Below are positions 1 to 10,761 of a DNA stretch of 64,000 nucleotides, one piece after another. The stretch is from Volvariella volvacea V23 (taxonomy: Eukaryota > Basidiomycota > Agaricomycetes > Agaricales > Pluteaceae), in assembly GCA_000349905.1 (NCBI GenBank), contig KB722736.1:62001-126000 (forward strand). The letters are read 5' to 3'. Below the pieces are notes generated by a model that was not told the DNA's origin, ran no database searches, and saw only the letters and a list, made by a program, of their open reading frames with translations. Every line of letters begins with the position of its first letter. The first letter of the stretch is position 1. The translations under genes were made by a program, and so were the position numbers.

Positions 1-1861
1 TGCACGGCCTGACGAGTCCTCATTTGCTTACCGAGATGATTTCATCTTGGTGTTGTCGACTAACCAGACCGAATAAGTGTTCTTGCCTTGCAAGGGGAAT
101 ATAGAATTCACTCCGACAGGTCAGAAGATAGGGTTCCAGCGGTGGCGTATTGGAAGTGCTCATCCCACCCCGAGTACAACTGCATCTCCCCCTCCTACTG
201 CCTTGAGCCCCATATGTCCTACACATGCGGATTCGATTAAACTTCCTGAGGCGCTGTTTTTAATACTGTAGGTGGGTTCAGTTGTAAACGTGTCTGATGA
301 TCGTATGCTAGGAGTCCTAGGCATAAAGAAGCTTTTTTGATTCGTTGACGCCTGTGCAGCAACTCAGAAAAGGTCTCCCCGGAAATGTGGCCCCAAGCCA
401 AATGGTGTGGGCCCATAACCCCTGTGCTGTACTCCCGATACTACTGACCGTGTCAAATGGAACAAGGACATCGAGGCGCCATCTCGTTTCCTTGAGTCAT
501 CTGCTTGACTTGCTTTGACGAATACTGTGGAGCTTCATGATTAGTCTGAGGCAGTGACTCCAAGATTAATGGTGTGCAGTGTTCCTTGGCGTGTGCTTCA
601 CGCACCCTCAACCTGAGGACGATTCATATCGACACAGACAGCGTGGTTATCGACGCACACACCATCACGGGTTTATCCTTTGGTAACGAAGCTCCCTGAT
701 CCACCGCTCCACTCGGGGTGGAAGATCAAAGCAAACTTGCTGTTCCTTTCATCCCAATTATGGGAGACAATGCAGGAGGAGCTGAATGCAGAAGATGAAT
801 TCAGTGTGCGTCGCGTATATATATCCGAGTAAAATCGTTACAGATATCCAACCTACTCATCTCATCCTTCTTCGACCAGTACCGCCTCTGCTGAGCAAAT
901 GCTTCTATCTATTTACTTACCTCTCCAGCTCCCCACACAACCACACCCATGTGGGTCACCGGGTCTACCTACTCCCCGCTCCCTACGTGTTGTGTTCCCG
1001 ACGCCCGCAGACACTGGACGAATATACGGAGTTTGTATCTCAATTCTCCTCATTCTTACGTGGCCATCGTCACTGCGGCGATGACCTCTAGCGTTGCGGG
1101 TTCGACGAACATGACACACCAGGAGTCCGAGTACGTGTAGACCCTGCGCCATCCGTCCTGTACGTGCCAGTGAGTTAGGCTCACAGGGTGCCACTCGTAG
1201 CCTGCCAGCCGTGGCGTCCACTGTTCTGAGATGACACGATTAATCCCGGGTACTGTATACTATTCTATCCACCCATATCTACCCTCTTTTCGGTTGATAA
1301 GGGCGGAATGGACTTGTAACATCGTACCTTGGCTCGTGCTTTTCTCTGAGATTGGTGGGTCATTGGGATACTGGATTTGTAATTCTTGCATTATCGCAGA
1401 GTGAGGGCGAATGCTGTACTATTCGAGTAGATGAATCAACTATATTTGTTCTTTAATTTGGGTGGCTGAATTGAGTTTGGTATCGGCGAGTACAGACTAG
1501 GATGCTTTGTTAAGTAAAATTTAGACGAGGGATTTAAATACATGGAGATCATAAATACTTTAAGAGCTAAGAGAGTTAAATATATTTTTTATGCACAATG
1601 TTTCATGGAAATCCAAAAGGATAAATTACTGGAGACCGTTTGCCGAGCGGGTGAGTTTCCTAGGACACCCCAGGTCCTACACTAAAGTAACAATTCCCCA
1701 TACAATTTTAGAAATCTATTCCAGTCATCAAAGGAGCAAGCTTTTCATTTGCGCCCATGATGTAGCAGAAAGGGGTGAATTCATATGATGTAATCAACGT
1801 ACAGGAGCCTTGTGAATGATACAGCGTCTATCATAACCTCAGCCTCTTAGCACCTGTCACC
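1..1861. other. No gene recognised upstream of AIG2 copy 1
   Basis: Only short, overlapping open frames without recognisable motifs are present, and none shows homology to the families elsewhere in the window. The last 350 bases are AT-rich and lead into the first AIG2 gene. A gene cut off by the left edge cannot be excluded. Confidence 0.5.
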
Positions 1862-2368
1862 ATGATGGAACGCTTCGAGCCCGAGCCACACGTACCTGGA
1901 GAATCGCATGCGGCCTACAAAATGTACTTATTTCATCTTGATCAACAGGGCCTCCTCCCTCCCAGTCCTCTTAGGAAGCAAGAGCGATATTTCTTCCTAT
2001 ACGGTACTCTCGCACTCCCCCATATTCTGAGGAAGGTACTAGGCCTCGAAAGGGTGCCAGAGTGCCCGAGTGCTTATGTTACTGGGTACGTACTCAGAAT
2101 GTGGGGGCCTCATCCTGCCCTTGTAGCGACTGGAGGAGGATCAGATGGTAAAGTGGAGGGCAGTGCTTGGTTTGGCTCCGAACAGGCCTTGGAGCGGTTG
2201 CAGATGTATTTGGGAGAGAACTTCAGATGTAGGACTAATGCTATAAATGTGGAGGGTCAGTGGATGTACCCTGGGTGGGCCTTTGTATGGGATGGAGATG
2301 AGAGTGAACTTTACGATGGCGTTTTTAATCCATCCCAATTCGATCAAGACTCAGATGGAGAAGAGTAG
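1862..2368 (+). CDS. AIG2-like (gamma-glutamylcyclotransferase-fold) protein, copy 1
   Basis: Intronless 168-residue protein. The N-terminus begins MMERFEPEP and has a P-G-E-S motif that all six paralogues share. At about residues 42-52 is FFLYGTLALPH, the substrate-loop signature (YGTL) of the AIG2/GGCT fold. It is followed by K-V-L-G-L, a M-W-G-P-H-P-A-L strand, an AWFG segment and a C-terminal G-W-A-F-V-W-D-G-D block. The family typically releases 5-oxoproline from gamma-glutamyl amides. Here the position that should hold the catalytic Glu (xYxG after the E-R-L helix) reads YLGEN, with Leu in its place, so activity is doubtful. It is first of three head-to-tail copies 300-510 bp apart. Two adjacent Met codons begin the frame; either could start it. 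The acidic tail ends DSDGEE. Confidence 0.9.
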   Translation: MMERFEPEPHVPGESHAAYKMYLFHLDQQGLLPPSPLRKQERYFFLYGTLALPHILRKVLGLERVPECPSAYVTGYVLRMWGPHPALVATGGGSDGKVEGSAWFGSEQALERLQMYLGENFRCRTNAINVEGQWMYPGWAFVWDGDESELYDGVFNPSQFDQDSDGEE

Positions 2369-2668
2369 CGGGGTACGTTTTCGTATATATGTCCTTTCGG
2401 TTCTATCTAATCATAATTTGTGTGCCCGTAGCCCAAGTTCTTGGACTAATAACGGTGTGCACCGTGTGAATCCATACGACCACCTGAACTTCTTTCCTTG
2501 AAAAATGTAGATGAATTGCTTACCCCTCGTATCTTGGCTTGAATTTTTGTCACCTCTCTAGGTTGAGCGTAGCTGATGTAATGTCAGTGAGCCGGTGAGC
2601 CCGAGCAGCTGCGGATCCACCCATTAAGTGGGCGCCAGCGCCAATTGTAACCTTAGCTAACTCTTACC

Positions 2669-3178
2669 ATGATGGAACCCTTCGAACCCGAGCCATACGT
2701 ACCCGGAGAATCTCTAATGGGCTACAAGTTTTACCTACACGGTCTTGCTGACCAGGGCCTCATCCCTCCTCCTCGTCACGAGGTGCAAAAACGACACATC
2801 TTCCTATATGGCACCCTCACTCTCCCACATGTTTTGAAAAAGGTGTTGGGCTTGAAAGAGGAGCCTAACTGCCCAAAAGCTTACGTTCTTGGCTATGCCT
2901 TCAAGATGTGGGGACCGCATCCTGCCTTAATAAGGTTGAATGCAGTCTCAGATAGACTTGTCAAAGCGGAAGGCAAAGCCTGGTTCGGGGATGAACACGA
3001 CCTGAACCGATTGCAACTATATCTGGGGAGGAAATTTAAGTATGAAAACAATCCTGTGCTCTTGGAGGGTCGGGACCTGTCGGCCGGATGGGTCTTCGTG
3101 TGGGATGGGGATGATAATGAACTCCACGATGGTGCTTTTGACCCATCGCAATTTGACCAAAGTTCTGACGAAGAGTAG
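2669..3178 (+). CDS. AIG2-like (gamma-glutamylcyclotransferase-fold) protein, copy 2
   Basis: Intronless, 169 residues, tandem duplicate of copy 1 starting 300 bp after its stop. It carries IFLYGTLTLPHVLKKVLGL in the N-terminal half and GKAWFGDEHDLNRL before the predicted active-site helix. As in copy 1 the expected catalytic Glu is Leu (YLGRK). The C-terminal block reads GWVFVWDGDDNEL followed by FDPSQFDQ and an acidic tail. The start context is ACCATGATGG, the same as in copies 1 and 3, which supports the annotated Met. No intron or frame break is visible. By fold it is a cyclotransferase relative; by active-site residue it may be a pseudoenzyme that keeps only binding. Confidence 0.9.
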   Translation: MMEPFEPEPYVPGESLMGYKFYLHGLADQGLIPPPRHEVQKRHIFLYGTLTLPHVLKKVLGLKEEPNCPKAYVLGYAFKMWGPHPALIRLNAVSDRLVKAEGKAWFGDEHDLNRLQLYLGRKFKYENNPVLLEGRDLSAGWVFVWDGDDNELHDGAFDPSQFDQSSDEE

Positions 3179-3686
3179 CGAAGGCGTGTCTTCGTTCATA
3201 TGTTGTCTATTCAGTTTTATCTAATCACGACGCCCACACTTTTGGTCTAACAGAGAAGCGCATGCTACATGAAGCCATTCAGCATCTCCTTAAAATCTAT
3301 TTCCTCTTTCAACCCACCAGTTTAGACCTGCTCCACCTTTTGATTATATCGCGTTGTTACCCCTATGTTTCATTTTTCTGTCGTTCGTACAATGAACATT
3401 AGACTCTGATCCTAGCAATAGCTCTTTTTGTATACCCGCACTAAGATAACATACTATAACTCATTGGCCATATCAATCAAGTGTACGTTGGCGGTCGGAA
3501 TAAATCCTTGATTGATGAATAGACCCACAGTATCAGTGCTCGAATTGTCAATCTATGCCACCAAAATCGTCCGGATTTTTAACACGGCGGGCCGCATATT
3601 GGAAGTCAGAAGGAGCTGCGGCGTTAACGTTGTTCAACGAGGACGCCGGCGCCAATCACGACCTAGGCCTTCCACTACCCTCCACC

Positions 3687-4196
3687 ATGATGGAGCCTTT
3701 CGAACCAGAGCCGTACATACCAGGAGAGTCCATAATGGCCTACAAAATGTACATGCACAGCCTTGTGCAGCAGGGCCTTATCCCTCCCGAACGTCCTACG
3801 GGAGGAAAACGATATTTCTTCCTATACGGCACTCTCGCCCTCCCCCACGTTCTGAAGAAGGTGCTGGGTCTTGATGAAGAGCCAAAGTATCACAATGCCT
3901 GGGTTCGTGGATACAAACTCAAGATGTGGGGGCCACATTCCGCGTTTGTGCGGCTGACATCGCTGGCAGAGAGGATGGTTAGGGTCGATGGAGTAGCTTG
4001 GTTTGGCGATGAAAGCGACAAGGAGCGGATGGAGATTTATCTGGGGAGGAATTATGCGTATTCGAATGTCGGTGTGGGCGTGGAGGGTGAAGGGATGTCC
4101 CCTGGGTGCGTGTTTCAGTGGGTTGGAGATCCTCATGAGCTTCGAGATGGCGTCTTTGATCCATCGCGATTTAGGGAGAATTCTGACGAGGAGTAG
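3687..4196 (+). CDS. AIG2-like (gamma-glutamylcyclotransferase-fold) protein, copy 3
   Basis: Intronless, 169 residues. The open frame extends upstream to an ATG at 3555, but the start at 3687 (TCCACCATGATGGAGCC) matches the other copies in sequence and length and is preferred. It has FFLYGTLALPHVLKKVLGL, then K-M-W-G-P-H-S-A-F and VAWFGDESDKERM. The predicted catalytic position is again Leu (YLGRN). Compared with copies 1 and 2 the terminal Trp block is altered to G-C-V-F-Q-W-V-G-D. It closes the three-gene head-to-tail cluster. The protein is most likely cytosolic, since there is no signal peptide or membrane segment. Confidence 0.9.
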   Translation: MMEPFEPEPYIPGESIMAYKMYMHSLVQQGLIPPERPTGGKRYFFLYGTLALPHVLKKVLGLDEEPKYHNAWVRGYKLKMWGPHSAFVRLTSLAERMVRVDGVAWFGDESDKERMEIYLGRNYAYSNVGVGVEGEGMSPGCVFQWVGDPHELRDGVFDPSRFRENSDEE

Positions 4197-5450
4197 TGGT
4201 GCGTTTGTCTATGAAGGCTGCTTTATTTTTATTTTATTATATCTCAGACCGCTGGTCATACCTCTGGGTTATGAGGAAACCTGATCGACATTTGTGTGGG
4301 GTCTTTTGCTCTTTAAACTTCGATGAGAAATTAGACGGACCATGTCTACCTCCATGGCCGTTCGCAGACCTTTGAAACAAATCTGTGTATTCAAACATTG
4401 AGCACCATATGTTGGGCCTTATTCGCGGGTCTACTATCCTACGTCAGCGATTGCTGCTCGTAGCGCCCGGAGGGAGTGCGTTGACCGTTCCTTATGTTGC
4501 TACGTGTTGGTGCACCAGGAAATCCAACCGAATCTGAATATGCCCCGTTCACCTGCTCATCTTCTCTCCTAACTGAAACGTGCGTGCAATGATTAGCACC
4601 AAGCACCATCGATGCCACTTCCCCTATCGGCGATCCTCTCAGAGCATGGATTCTCTAGGATCCAAAGACGCAGGACTGCGCAAGTATCTCGACACCCTTC
4701 CATGTGCGTTTGAAAAGGTGCGCGTTGTGCGTTGTAGATGTTGAGGTAGGCAGCGGCGCCAGTGCGAGGTGGGAGATGAGTTGCCCGTGTGCACTCGAGG
4801 GCTCGGGGGAGATGGACGTAGATTCGCAAGAGCATTTTCGGTTGAACAACTTTCTTGCGATGCGCGACTCCGACGCAGATGCAGAACATAGCAATAGCTA
4901 GCGGTCGCAAGAACACGTAGGCGTCCAGCTTCATGGCGTTCCTATGGAGAACGCCTTCATCGTAATCCGATATCCACTTGTATTAACACCATTTGTCCAA
5001 TCCAATATAACCTACTCGAAGAAACCAAAGAGGGTATATCTTACAATAAAAAGCTATAATATACGTATATATGCGCGTATTTCAGTCAAATTCGAGTCCT
5101 TTTAGCTCTATTTGAGTGTCAATCTGCTTCCCAGTCTCAGTGAGTGATGGTAAAGTGTCAATGTGGGAAGAGATTGTGAGATGCGTTGGTGGTATGGTCG
5201 TAAATGGGAAGAGCGGTTAGCGTGGGATCCGTGGGGTGGAACAGAAGGGGCAGCGGAGGAAGGTCAAGTAGTTCTTCGTCATAATGCGCAATATGCAACG
5301 AGTTACGATAGATGCACATCACAAGCTAATGGCAAATTCGGAGTGGCGCCACTCGGGTGGGAGGGGAAGCGAGCGTGCACGAATACCGAGATTGCGAGGC
5401 AAGCGAGCCGAAGAAAGAAAAACGGCGAAGAGCAAAACAAAAAAAGCGCA
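4197..5450. other. Intergenic between AIG2 copy 3 and chs7
   Basis: No recognisable gene. A 113-codon minus-strand frame (4593-4934) starts with a hydrophobic stretch but competes with equally long frames on both strands and has no family signature. Convergent 3' regions of AIG2 copy 3 and chs7 probably occupy the two ends. Confidence 0.4.
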
Positions 5451-7115
5451 TCAGTAGCGCTCGGCCGAAGGGGGATAGCTGCTCTGCGCGGAGGGATTTC
5501 CCCCGCCCACGCCGTAGAACCCGGGAGTCTGTGGCGCCTCTTCGTCGTCGCCTGAAACGAGGAGGGGGTCTTTGACTTCCCAGACGGCGGCTTTGTTGCC
5601 AACTGAGAATTCGAGATCTTCGCACTGTCAATGGGGAAAAATGAATAGCGTGACAGGCAGACAGGGATAAGGGTAAAGAGAATGGTTTGATCGTCGTCAG
5701 TCGATCTGATCTCAATTGAGGACATTCGGCAAGGTGGACTTACGGTGATGCTGTCCCAATACTTGTAAATCATCATAACCGCCAAAAGCATGCACCCGTG
5801 GAAGAAGAAAAGCCCATCGACGTAGTGTGAGATGTGCTCGCAAACGTTGGCGCTGAAGCCTAGCAAGATCAAACACCCGATGGCGTAGAATGCCGTCCCA
5901 AACACGATATCGCCCAGCGGCCATCTATCGTCCAAGGTGCGGAGGACGAGGACGAGCTGGGAGATGCAGTAGACGATGGAGACGACGAAGGGCCAGAGGA
6001 TGTAGATTATCCAGAGGCCGAGGGGTTTGGTTCTGTCGAAACCGACCATGTTGCGGAATGTGGCGATGGCGATGAAGAATGAAATTCCGAACACGGCTAG
6101 ACAGGATAGGCGGAGGAACTAGGCAGGGGAGAAGGGGGGTTAGTGGGTGATGTGGGTCGAATTGTGAACGGAAGGGTTTACCCAGAGGGAAAGGGGAGTT
6201 CCGTCTTCGGCGAATTGGAAGCCTACGAATGCGTTGACGAGGAGACAGCAGTGCGTGGATGCGACTAGGCCGGTGTATATGGCTGCGAACCACTGTAAAC
6301 ATCAAGTGTTGACGCGTATACGTGCATTCCGTGCCACAGTTTGTGGGCAAAGGGCGGGATAAGTGGTACAAGACACTTCGACGTCAGCAATCCGAGTTTT
6401 TGGGAGCATGGATAAACTACATACGGGATATGCAGGACTTGCTGTTGGAATGATGGCGCTGTCCAGGAAGATGGCCAACAACTCTATGCAGGCGTACATA
6501 TAGAAGAACATCACGACCTCCTTACGACCTAATACATAATAAGCCAAATGATCCACCAAGTTCCTAATTCGAATGCACGCACCAACTGCGGTGTACTTGC
6601 TTCGGATGTGGACAATCATTATAATAGTCATTATTATAGCGAGTATGTGGACGAAGAAGGTTGCTGTGTAATGATGACCGTCAGCATTACGATTGGATGA
6701 AATTAAACTTGGAAGTAACGGGAGGCGTAGAAGGAAACTCCAAGAAATCCGAGGGGATACGCATGCGGGTCCGTTGCAGCAGCCCAGCGTGACAGGCACA
6801 AGACAGCGAACTCGACTCGGCCTTCCAACGAGCATTCTCCCTCTTTTGCTTTGGAAGCAACCAACCAGCTCGAACCCAGCAAACGGTCTCCATGCAAGTC
6901 TCGAACCCCCATCCCCTCGGCCCATCCATCATCCAATATAAAGCGCATCAGGATCCTCATGCTAACTTACATGGCTGGAAGAAGAGTGTACCGCCAATGT
7001 CTACATTCCGGCTATAGCATTTGGGTATTATACCATATTCATCTCCGACGAGGGGACAGATTACGAGAGCTGCGGTTTCGCAGATTGAGTTGAAGGAACC
7101 GAACTCGATTCCCAT
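5451..7115 (-). CDS. chs7: Chitin synthase export chaperone, Chs7 family
   Basis: Six exons read on the minus strand: 7115-6971, 6663-6583, 6528-6425, 6292-6182, 6118-5744 and 5624-5451. Together they make 990 nt, 329 residues, close to the usual size of about 316-340. All junctions are GT..AG and the phases agree. The N-terminus reads [20 protein letters not shown] and then a P-K-C-Y-S-R-N-V-D block. The protein has seven predicted membrane segments, [19 protein letters not shown] around residues 70-90, and [19 protein letters not shown] followed by IYKYWDSIT and CEDLEFSVG near the C-terminus. These are hallmarks of Chs7, an ER membrane protein required for chitin synthase III to leave the ER. 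The first intron is unusually long (307 bp). The stop at 5451-5453 follows the tail PPSAERY. It is a conserved housekeeping gene sitting inside an otherwise lineage-specific block. Confidence 0.93.
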
Positions 7116-7659
7116 TCTTGTATCGAATGAGCGGAGGTGTCGAGAAGATTGACGGGGACGATGGGGCTACTCAGTTGGGGAATCAAGTTGACGTTGCTGA
7201 GGGTGTTGCTATCAGTTCGTAGGTCTAGACACCGAGACGAATGGCAAGCCAGTAGCAATAAAACGAGCGACGAAGAACAGAGGGTCTTGCAAAACGAGCT
7301 TGCGATGCAATCCAAGGAAGGAGGATTGGCAAAGCACAAGGAGCGAAAAAGACAAGAGAAAAAAGGAGAGACGGAGTTGGCAGCGACCAGGTTGAAACCA
7401 TTTTTCCTCTCATTCGCCTGTTGCCTTTCGCTTGCGACACTTTTTCCAGGAACGCACTAAGCGGCCCATCGGAAATTTCACGTCGGTCAGGGATCGAACG
7501 TTGAGGTGGCCGACGTTTTAACCCAATAGGGTCGCGTGGGAACAACCCGGCAATCCGCGGTGCTGCGCGTCTCTGTGGCGCCGAACGGTCTGCGAGATCA
7601 ACATCGTTTTGGTTGTGTTGAGCTCGCTGGAGCCTGCTCTTTTGCGTTGAGTTTGGTCA

Positions 7660-7810
7660 TTCCCACCCCGTCTAAAGCTTTCCTTCCGTTTATAGACTGG
7701 GTGGTGGCGATCATCACCGTACCGAAAGCAGAAAATTTGGTCCTCACGATTAATGCTGCACATCTACTTGACACAATTTCTTCCCCACTAGAGTCGAGCG
7801 AGCTGAGCGC
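7660..7810. repeat. Diverged dispersed repeat, copy B
   Basis: The stretch around 7728-7803 resembles 11656-11735: both contain ACCGAAA, then ATTTGG, then CACGATTAAT or TACGATTAAT, then CACA or CACT followed by TCTAC, and end in AGAGTC. The similarity persists in both translated strands and there is no clear gene. It is a remnant of an older shared element or of a decayed gene family. Confidence 0.5.
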
Positions 7811-7931
7811 GGTTATTTGAACCAGAGCAAGTAGTTATAGCCCTACGAAGCCAAGTTCTCAGGCCTTAGGTATAATATACACAAGAAAACTATCCAATTG
7901 ACAGCGCTCTTGTGTCTCTATACCCACTTGC

Positions 7932-8430
7932 TCAAGCGTCCACCTCCCAAACTGCTATACCCAGTCTGCCTACATAAATGTCTATCCGTTCCAATTCGCA
8001 CCCACTCAGATTCACACTCCAGCTAACCTCTTCGACGAAAGATTTGCAATTCGTCACCAGCCAATGTGGAAACGTCAAATTACTAAGCTTGGGCATCTCT
8101 GTGGCGTGGTCGAGCAGACGTTGAAAATTGCTGGGGGAAAGTAGGTCATTGTGCTTTAAATGCGTGCTGAAGAGAATAGAAAGGAGGACAAGCGAGGATG
8201 CGTGGTGTGTAACTGCGTCTGCGGGTGAAGTATGGGAAGGCAGGTCTGAAGCAGGAAGAGTCTCGAGGTGGGACTACCATTTTTTCGATTGCAGTGGAAA
8301 AGAAGAGAGGTGGAGGATAAGCATCTGTCGCACTCTTCCGAGGTAGATTTATCATTTCGAGTCCAGAATACGTTCAAGGTTCTCCTGAATCCTAACTAGA
8401 GCTTCGTTTGGACAACGGTCGATGGAAAAA
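7932..8430 (-). pseudogene. F-box/LRR gene remnant (internal deletion)
   Basis: Two separated pieces of the F-box family survive. At 8427-8370 the minus strand encodes SIDRCPNEALVRIQENLERI, matching the F-box helix of the intact paralogue (CPNEILDRI). At about 8136-7932 it encodes a C-terminal part with L-L-D-H-A-T-E-M-P-K-L and W-E-V-D, matching the last 65 residues of the paralogue at 16907-18529, and ends in TGA. The roughly 400 codons expected between them are missing. It lies immediately downstream of the amidoligase on the same strand. Confidence 0.75.
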
Positions 8431-8910
8431 AATAATTTTGGTACTGCTTCGTGCTAGCCATTGCGTGTTGGTTCTGCTTGGTGGGGAAGGTGAAGTGGGG
8501 GTATTTAGATTCGGCTAAAGTTGAGTATGCGAAGTTGATGTTTTTGGGGATAAGAGGGCATATGAAGCTGTCCGAGCTGACTCAATTTAGGCGCGGAAGT
8601 GACTTCTAGTAGTGTGGATGATACTGGTAATACGATAGCCCTCCGTATAACTATCCAACGAAGGTATGCAAATTTTGGAGCCTTTTTTGAGGCAAGTATA
8701 ATTTTCCCGCCAGGAAGAATGGGGTTGGGTCTCACCTAGCTTCCCAGGTATCATATACTTCCTATCTTGATTTCTATCCATACGAGTCGAGTAATACATG
8801 CTCATTGATTCTCAAAAATAGGGCTACAAGTAGTATGAAATATAGCACATGTCCATAAAATCCTTTGCGGGCATTCTAAACGAATCTATATACAACAGAC
8901 ACCATTCTTT

Positions 8911-9978
8911 TCACAAATTCTTAGGCTTGCGTGACAAAAGGTCTTTGAACTTCTTCTCAATTTTGCTCTCCTTATTCAATTTCTGTCGGAATAACTCTTG
9001 TTGTGCATCACTGCCGAGGTCTGGCTCTCTTGTCATGTTGCGAGAGTAGGGTGCACCCTTAAATACTGCATCCGTACCAATGCTGTGCCCTCGGTGCAAT
9101 GTGGGCCAATGCTTTTTTAAGACTTGCTTGAAATATTCGAAACCATCTATGTCATATTTCTTGAATTTGGCAGAGGAGTCTTCATTTTGGGAGGCTGTCA
9201 AGAATGCCAGACAGAATTCCACCCATCTGAAAACGTCCTCTTTACAGCTGGCCATGGGAGGCCGACGGAACTCAATTGTTTTGCAGCCATCACCGTCCAT
9301 ATTGCGGAAATTCCATGCAAAATTCCGGGTCGGTGAAATGAATCGAAGCAAACTTGGTATATCTGTTAGCGTGTCGATCTCGCTACACGCACGCTGAAGA
9401 CCATCCTGATGAACTGCGAGCAAGTGCTTCATTCGTGGGGTATAAATGCTGCTCTGGTTCCATGGGCTACCACGTCGTGTTGCAGGCAAAATGGCACCAA
9501 TGAAAGGGTCAAGCGCAACAGCCATTTTAGCCACGCGCTTAGCACCATCTAAATCCCATTCATATGTGTGAGGAGTGGTGTGAATATGCATTCCACACGA
9601 GTCATTGTGTTTAACAGTGAAGTATTGGTGGATAATGTCCCACAACCTGTGGATAGAATCTTCCCAGTTCCGGTGTGTAAACAGAATGGGTGAAATGATC
9701 TCCACGCCCTCTATATTCAAAATTGAGTGCAGTGCAGTAGATTATAAACAAAAAAACCTACGATATCCTGTATGAGGAAAAATACTTCCGTCTGTGTCAA
9801 CTACCCAATCTTCGTACTTGGGGCTTTGTGAGTTAGTTGAGGTTCTATGGTTTTCATCGTCAAAGGTATATTTCATTACATGGCGCAACACATTGACAGC
9901 ATTATCCTTGGTCCATGGCACAGAAGATATGCTTAGGTCGTCTAACCTCTTCCAATTGGGCTTGAGAGTAAGCTCCAT
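8911..9978 (-). CDS. Putative amidoligase (Amidoligase_2 family, PF12224)
   Basis: Predicted ATP-dependent COOH-NH2 (amide-bond) ligase of the glutamine synthetase-like group. Exons are 9978-9762 and 9710-8911, joined by a 51-bp GT..AG intron with phase 1. Motifs in order: G-I-E-M-E-L (9987-9970), WVVDTDGSI, then across the intron GVEIISPIL, CGMHIHTTP, and KTIEFRRPP late in the protein. These are the signature acidic and His residues of the family. The C-terminus is a basic helix. GIE, the first two-thirds of the first motif, lies just upstream of the first in-frame Met at 9978, and the frame closes a few codons further up. The better start is ATG 10073, about 110 bp below a TATA box, but reaching the motif from it needs a frameshift or an unseen intron. 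The gene is divergent from AIG2 copy 4. In fungi this family is known to neighbour Aig2 cyclotransferases. Confidence 0.85.
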
Positions 9979-10180
9979 CTCAATCCCAATACACCATGTA
10001 CCTGTGGGCGTTGATCGGCATCAGTGTTGGGTGTAGATTGCGCTGGCTGGGTGGATACTGCTTGAGGAGCCATGATATGAGATTTTCAATTATGCTTGTG
10101 GAGTTTTGGTAAGAGTGAGTAATGACTATGAGAAAGGAAGAGAGGTGATTGCTGAAGCACCTGCATCTCGTACATTCTCC

Positions 10181-10189
10181 TTTATATAC
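10181..10189 (-). promoter_or_regulatory. TATA box of the amidoligase gene
   Basis: On the minus strand the sequence reads AGTATATAAAGG, about 110 bp before ATG 10073. This would place transcription start near 10155 and make ATG 10073 a natural start, which is why the frame break just below it is notable. Confidence 0.55.
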
Positions 10190-10699
10190 TCTGGTATGAA
10201 AATACAGCATTTGATTCTCGAATGTGCCAGCTGAAGGACCTCGAGTGTAGGATACTGGTGATATCCTCAGAGGCGTGGGGCTGTCGTGCTAAGCACCATC
10301 CATGGTGGGGCACCATCAATCCAGAGGCAATTGCAAAATATGGAACACAGCATAAGGTAGCGATGAGCTCCTGTTAGCCCTTGCGAAGGACAGAGGCAGT
10401 ACAATACAAAGGCTAACAATAGCATTAGGGAGCTGGCCCTTGTTCTAACTTTAGTAGACTAGCGCTTTGATGCAGTATTTGTGTCTCGCACAACCTTATT
10501 TTCTTTGTTGAACAGAGCCTCCACAGGTGTAGCAAGCAGTGGCAATCAACCCGATTTGCCTTCATCGTGAGAGGGCGGCATTGTAAAGGAAGTCGAATAA
10601 GGAGAGCGTTTTAGGTTTAGCCTGATGAGTGTAGCATGATCAACGCGCACGCAGAAGGTGGTTGGTCGCATTAAGAAATCTGGCTGACATAATCTTGCA

Positions 10700-10707
10700 C
10701 TATATAA
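10700..10707 (+). promoter_or_regulatory. TATA box of AIG2 copy 4
   Basis: CTATATAACTG occurs about 60 bp before the ATG at 10762 and is followed by a CT-rich leader ending in CTTCATC. With the opposite TATA box near 10185 this makes the roughly 690-bp intergenic region a divergent promoter pair. Confidence 0.55.
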
Positions 10708-10761
10708 CTGCCAAAAACTGTCGCATTTCTTTAACCTTGCCCTCTTACTATCATCTTCATC

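Noticed and set aside
3555..3686. 44-codon N-terminal extension of AIG2 copy 3
   Set aside because: The other paralogues start at the equivalent of 3687 with the same context; the extension has no counterpart in them.
4593..4934. 113-codon minus-strand frame with hydrophobic N-terminus
   Set aside because: Competing frames of similar length on both strands, no motif, no TATA box or introns.
5326..5715. 129-codon minus-strand frame over the chs7 3' end
   Set aside because: The true chs7 reading uses another frame after the last splice site and ends at 5451; the longer frame only shares the strand.
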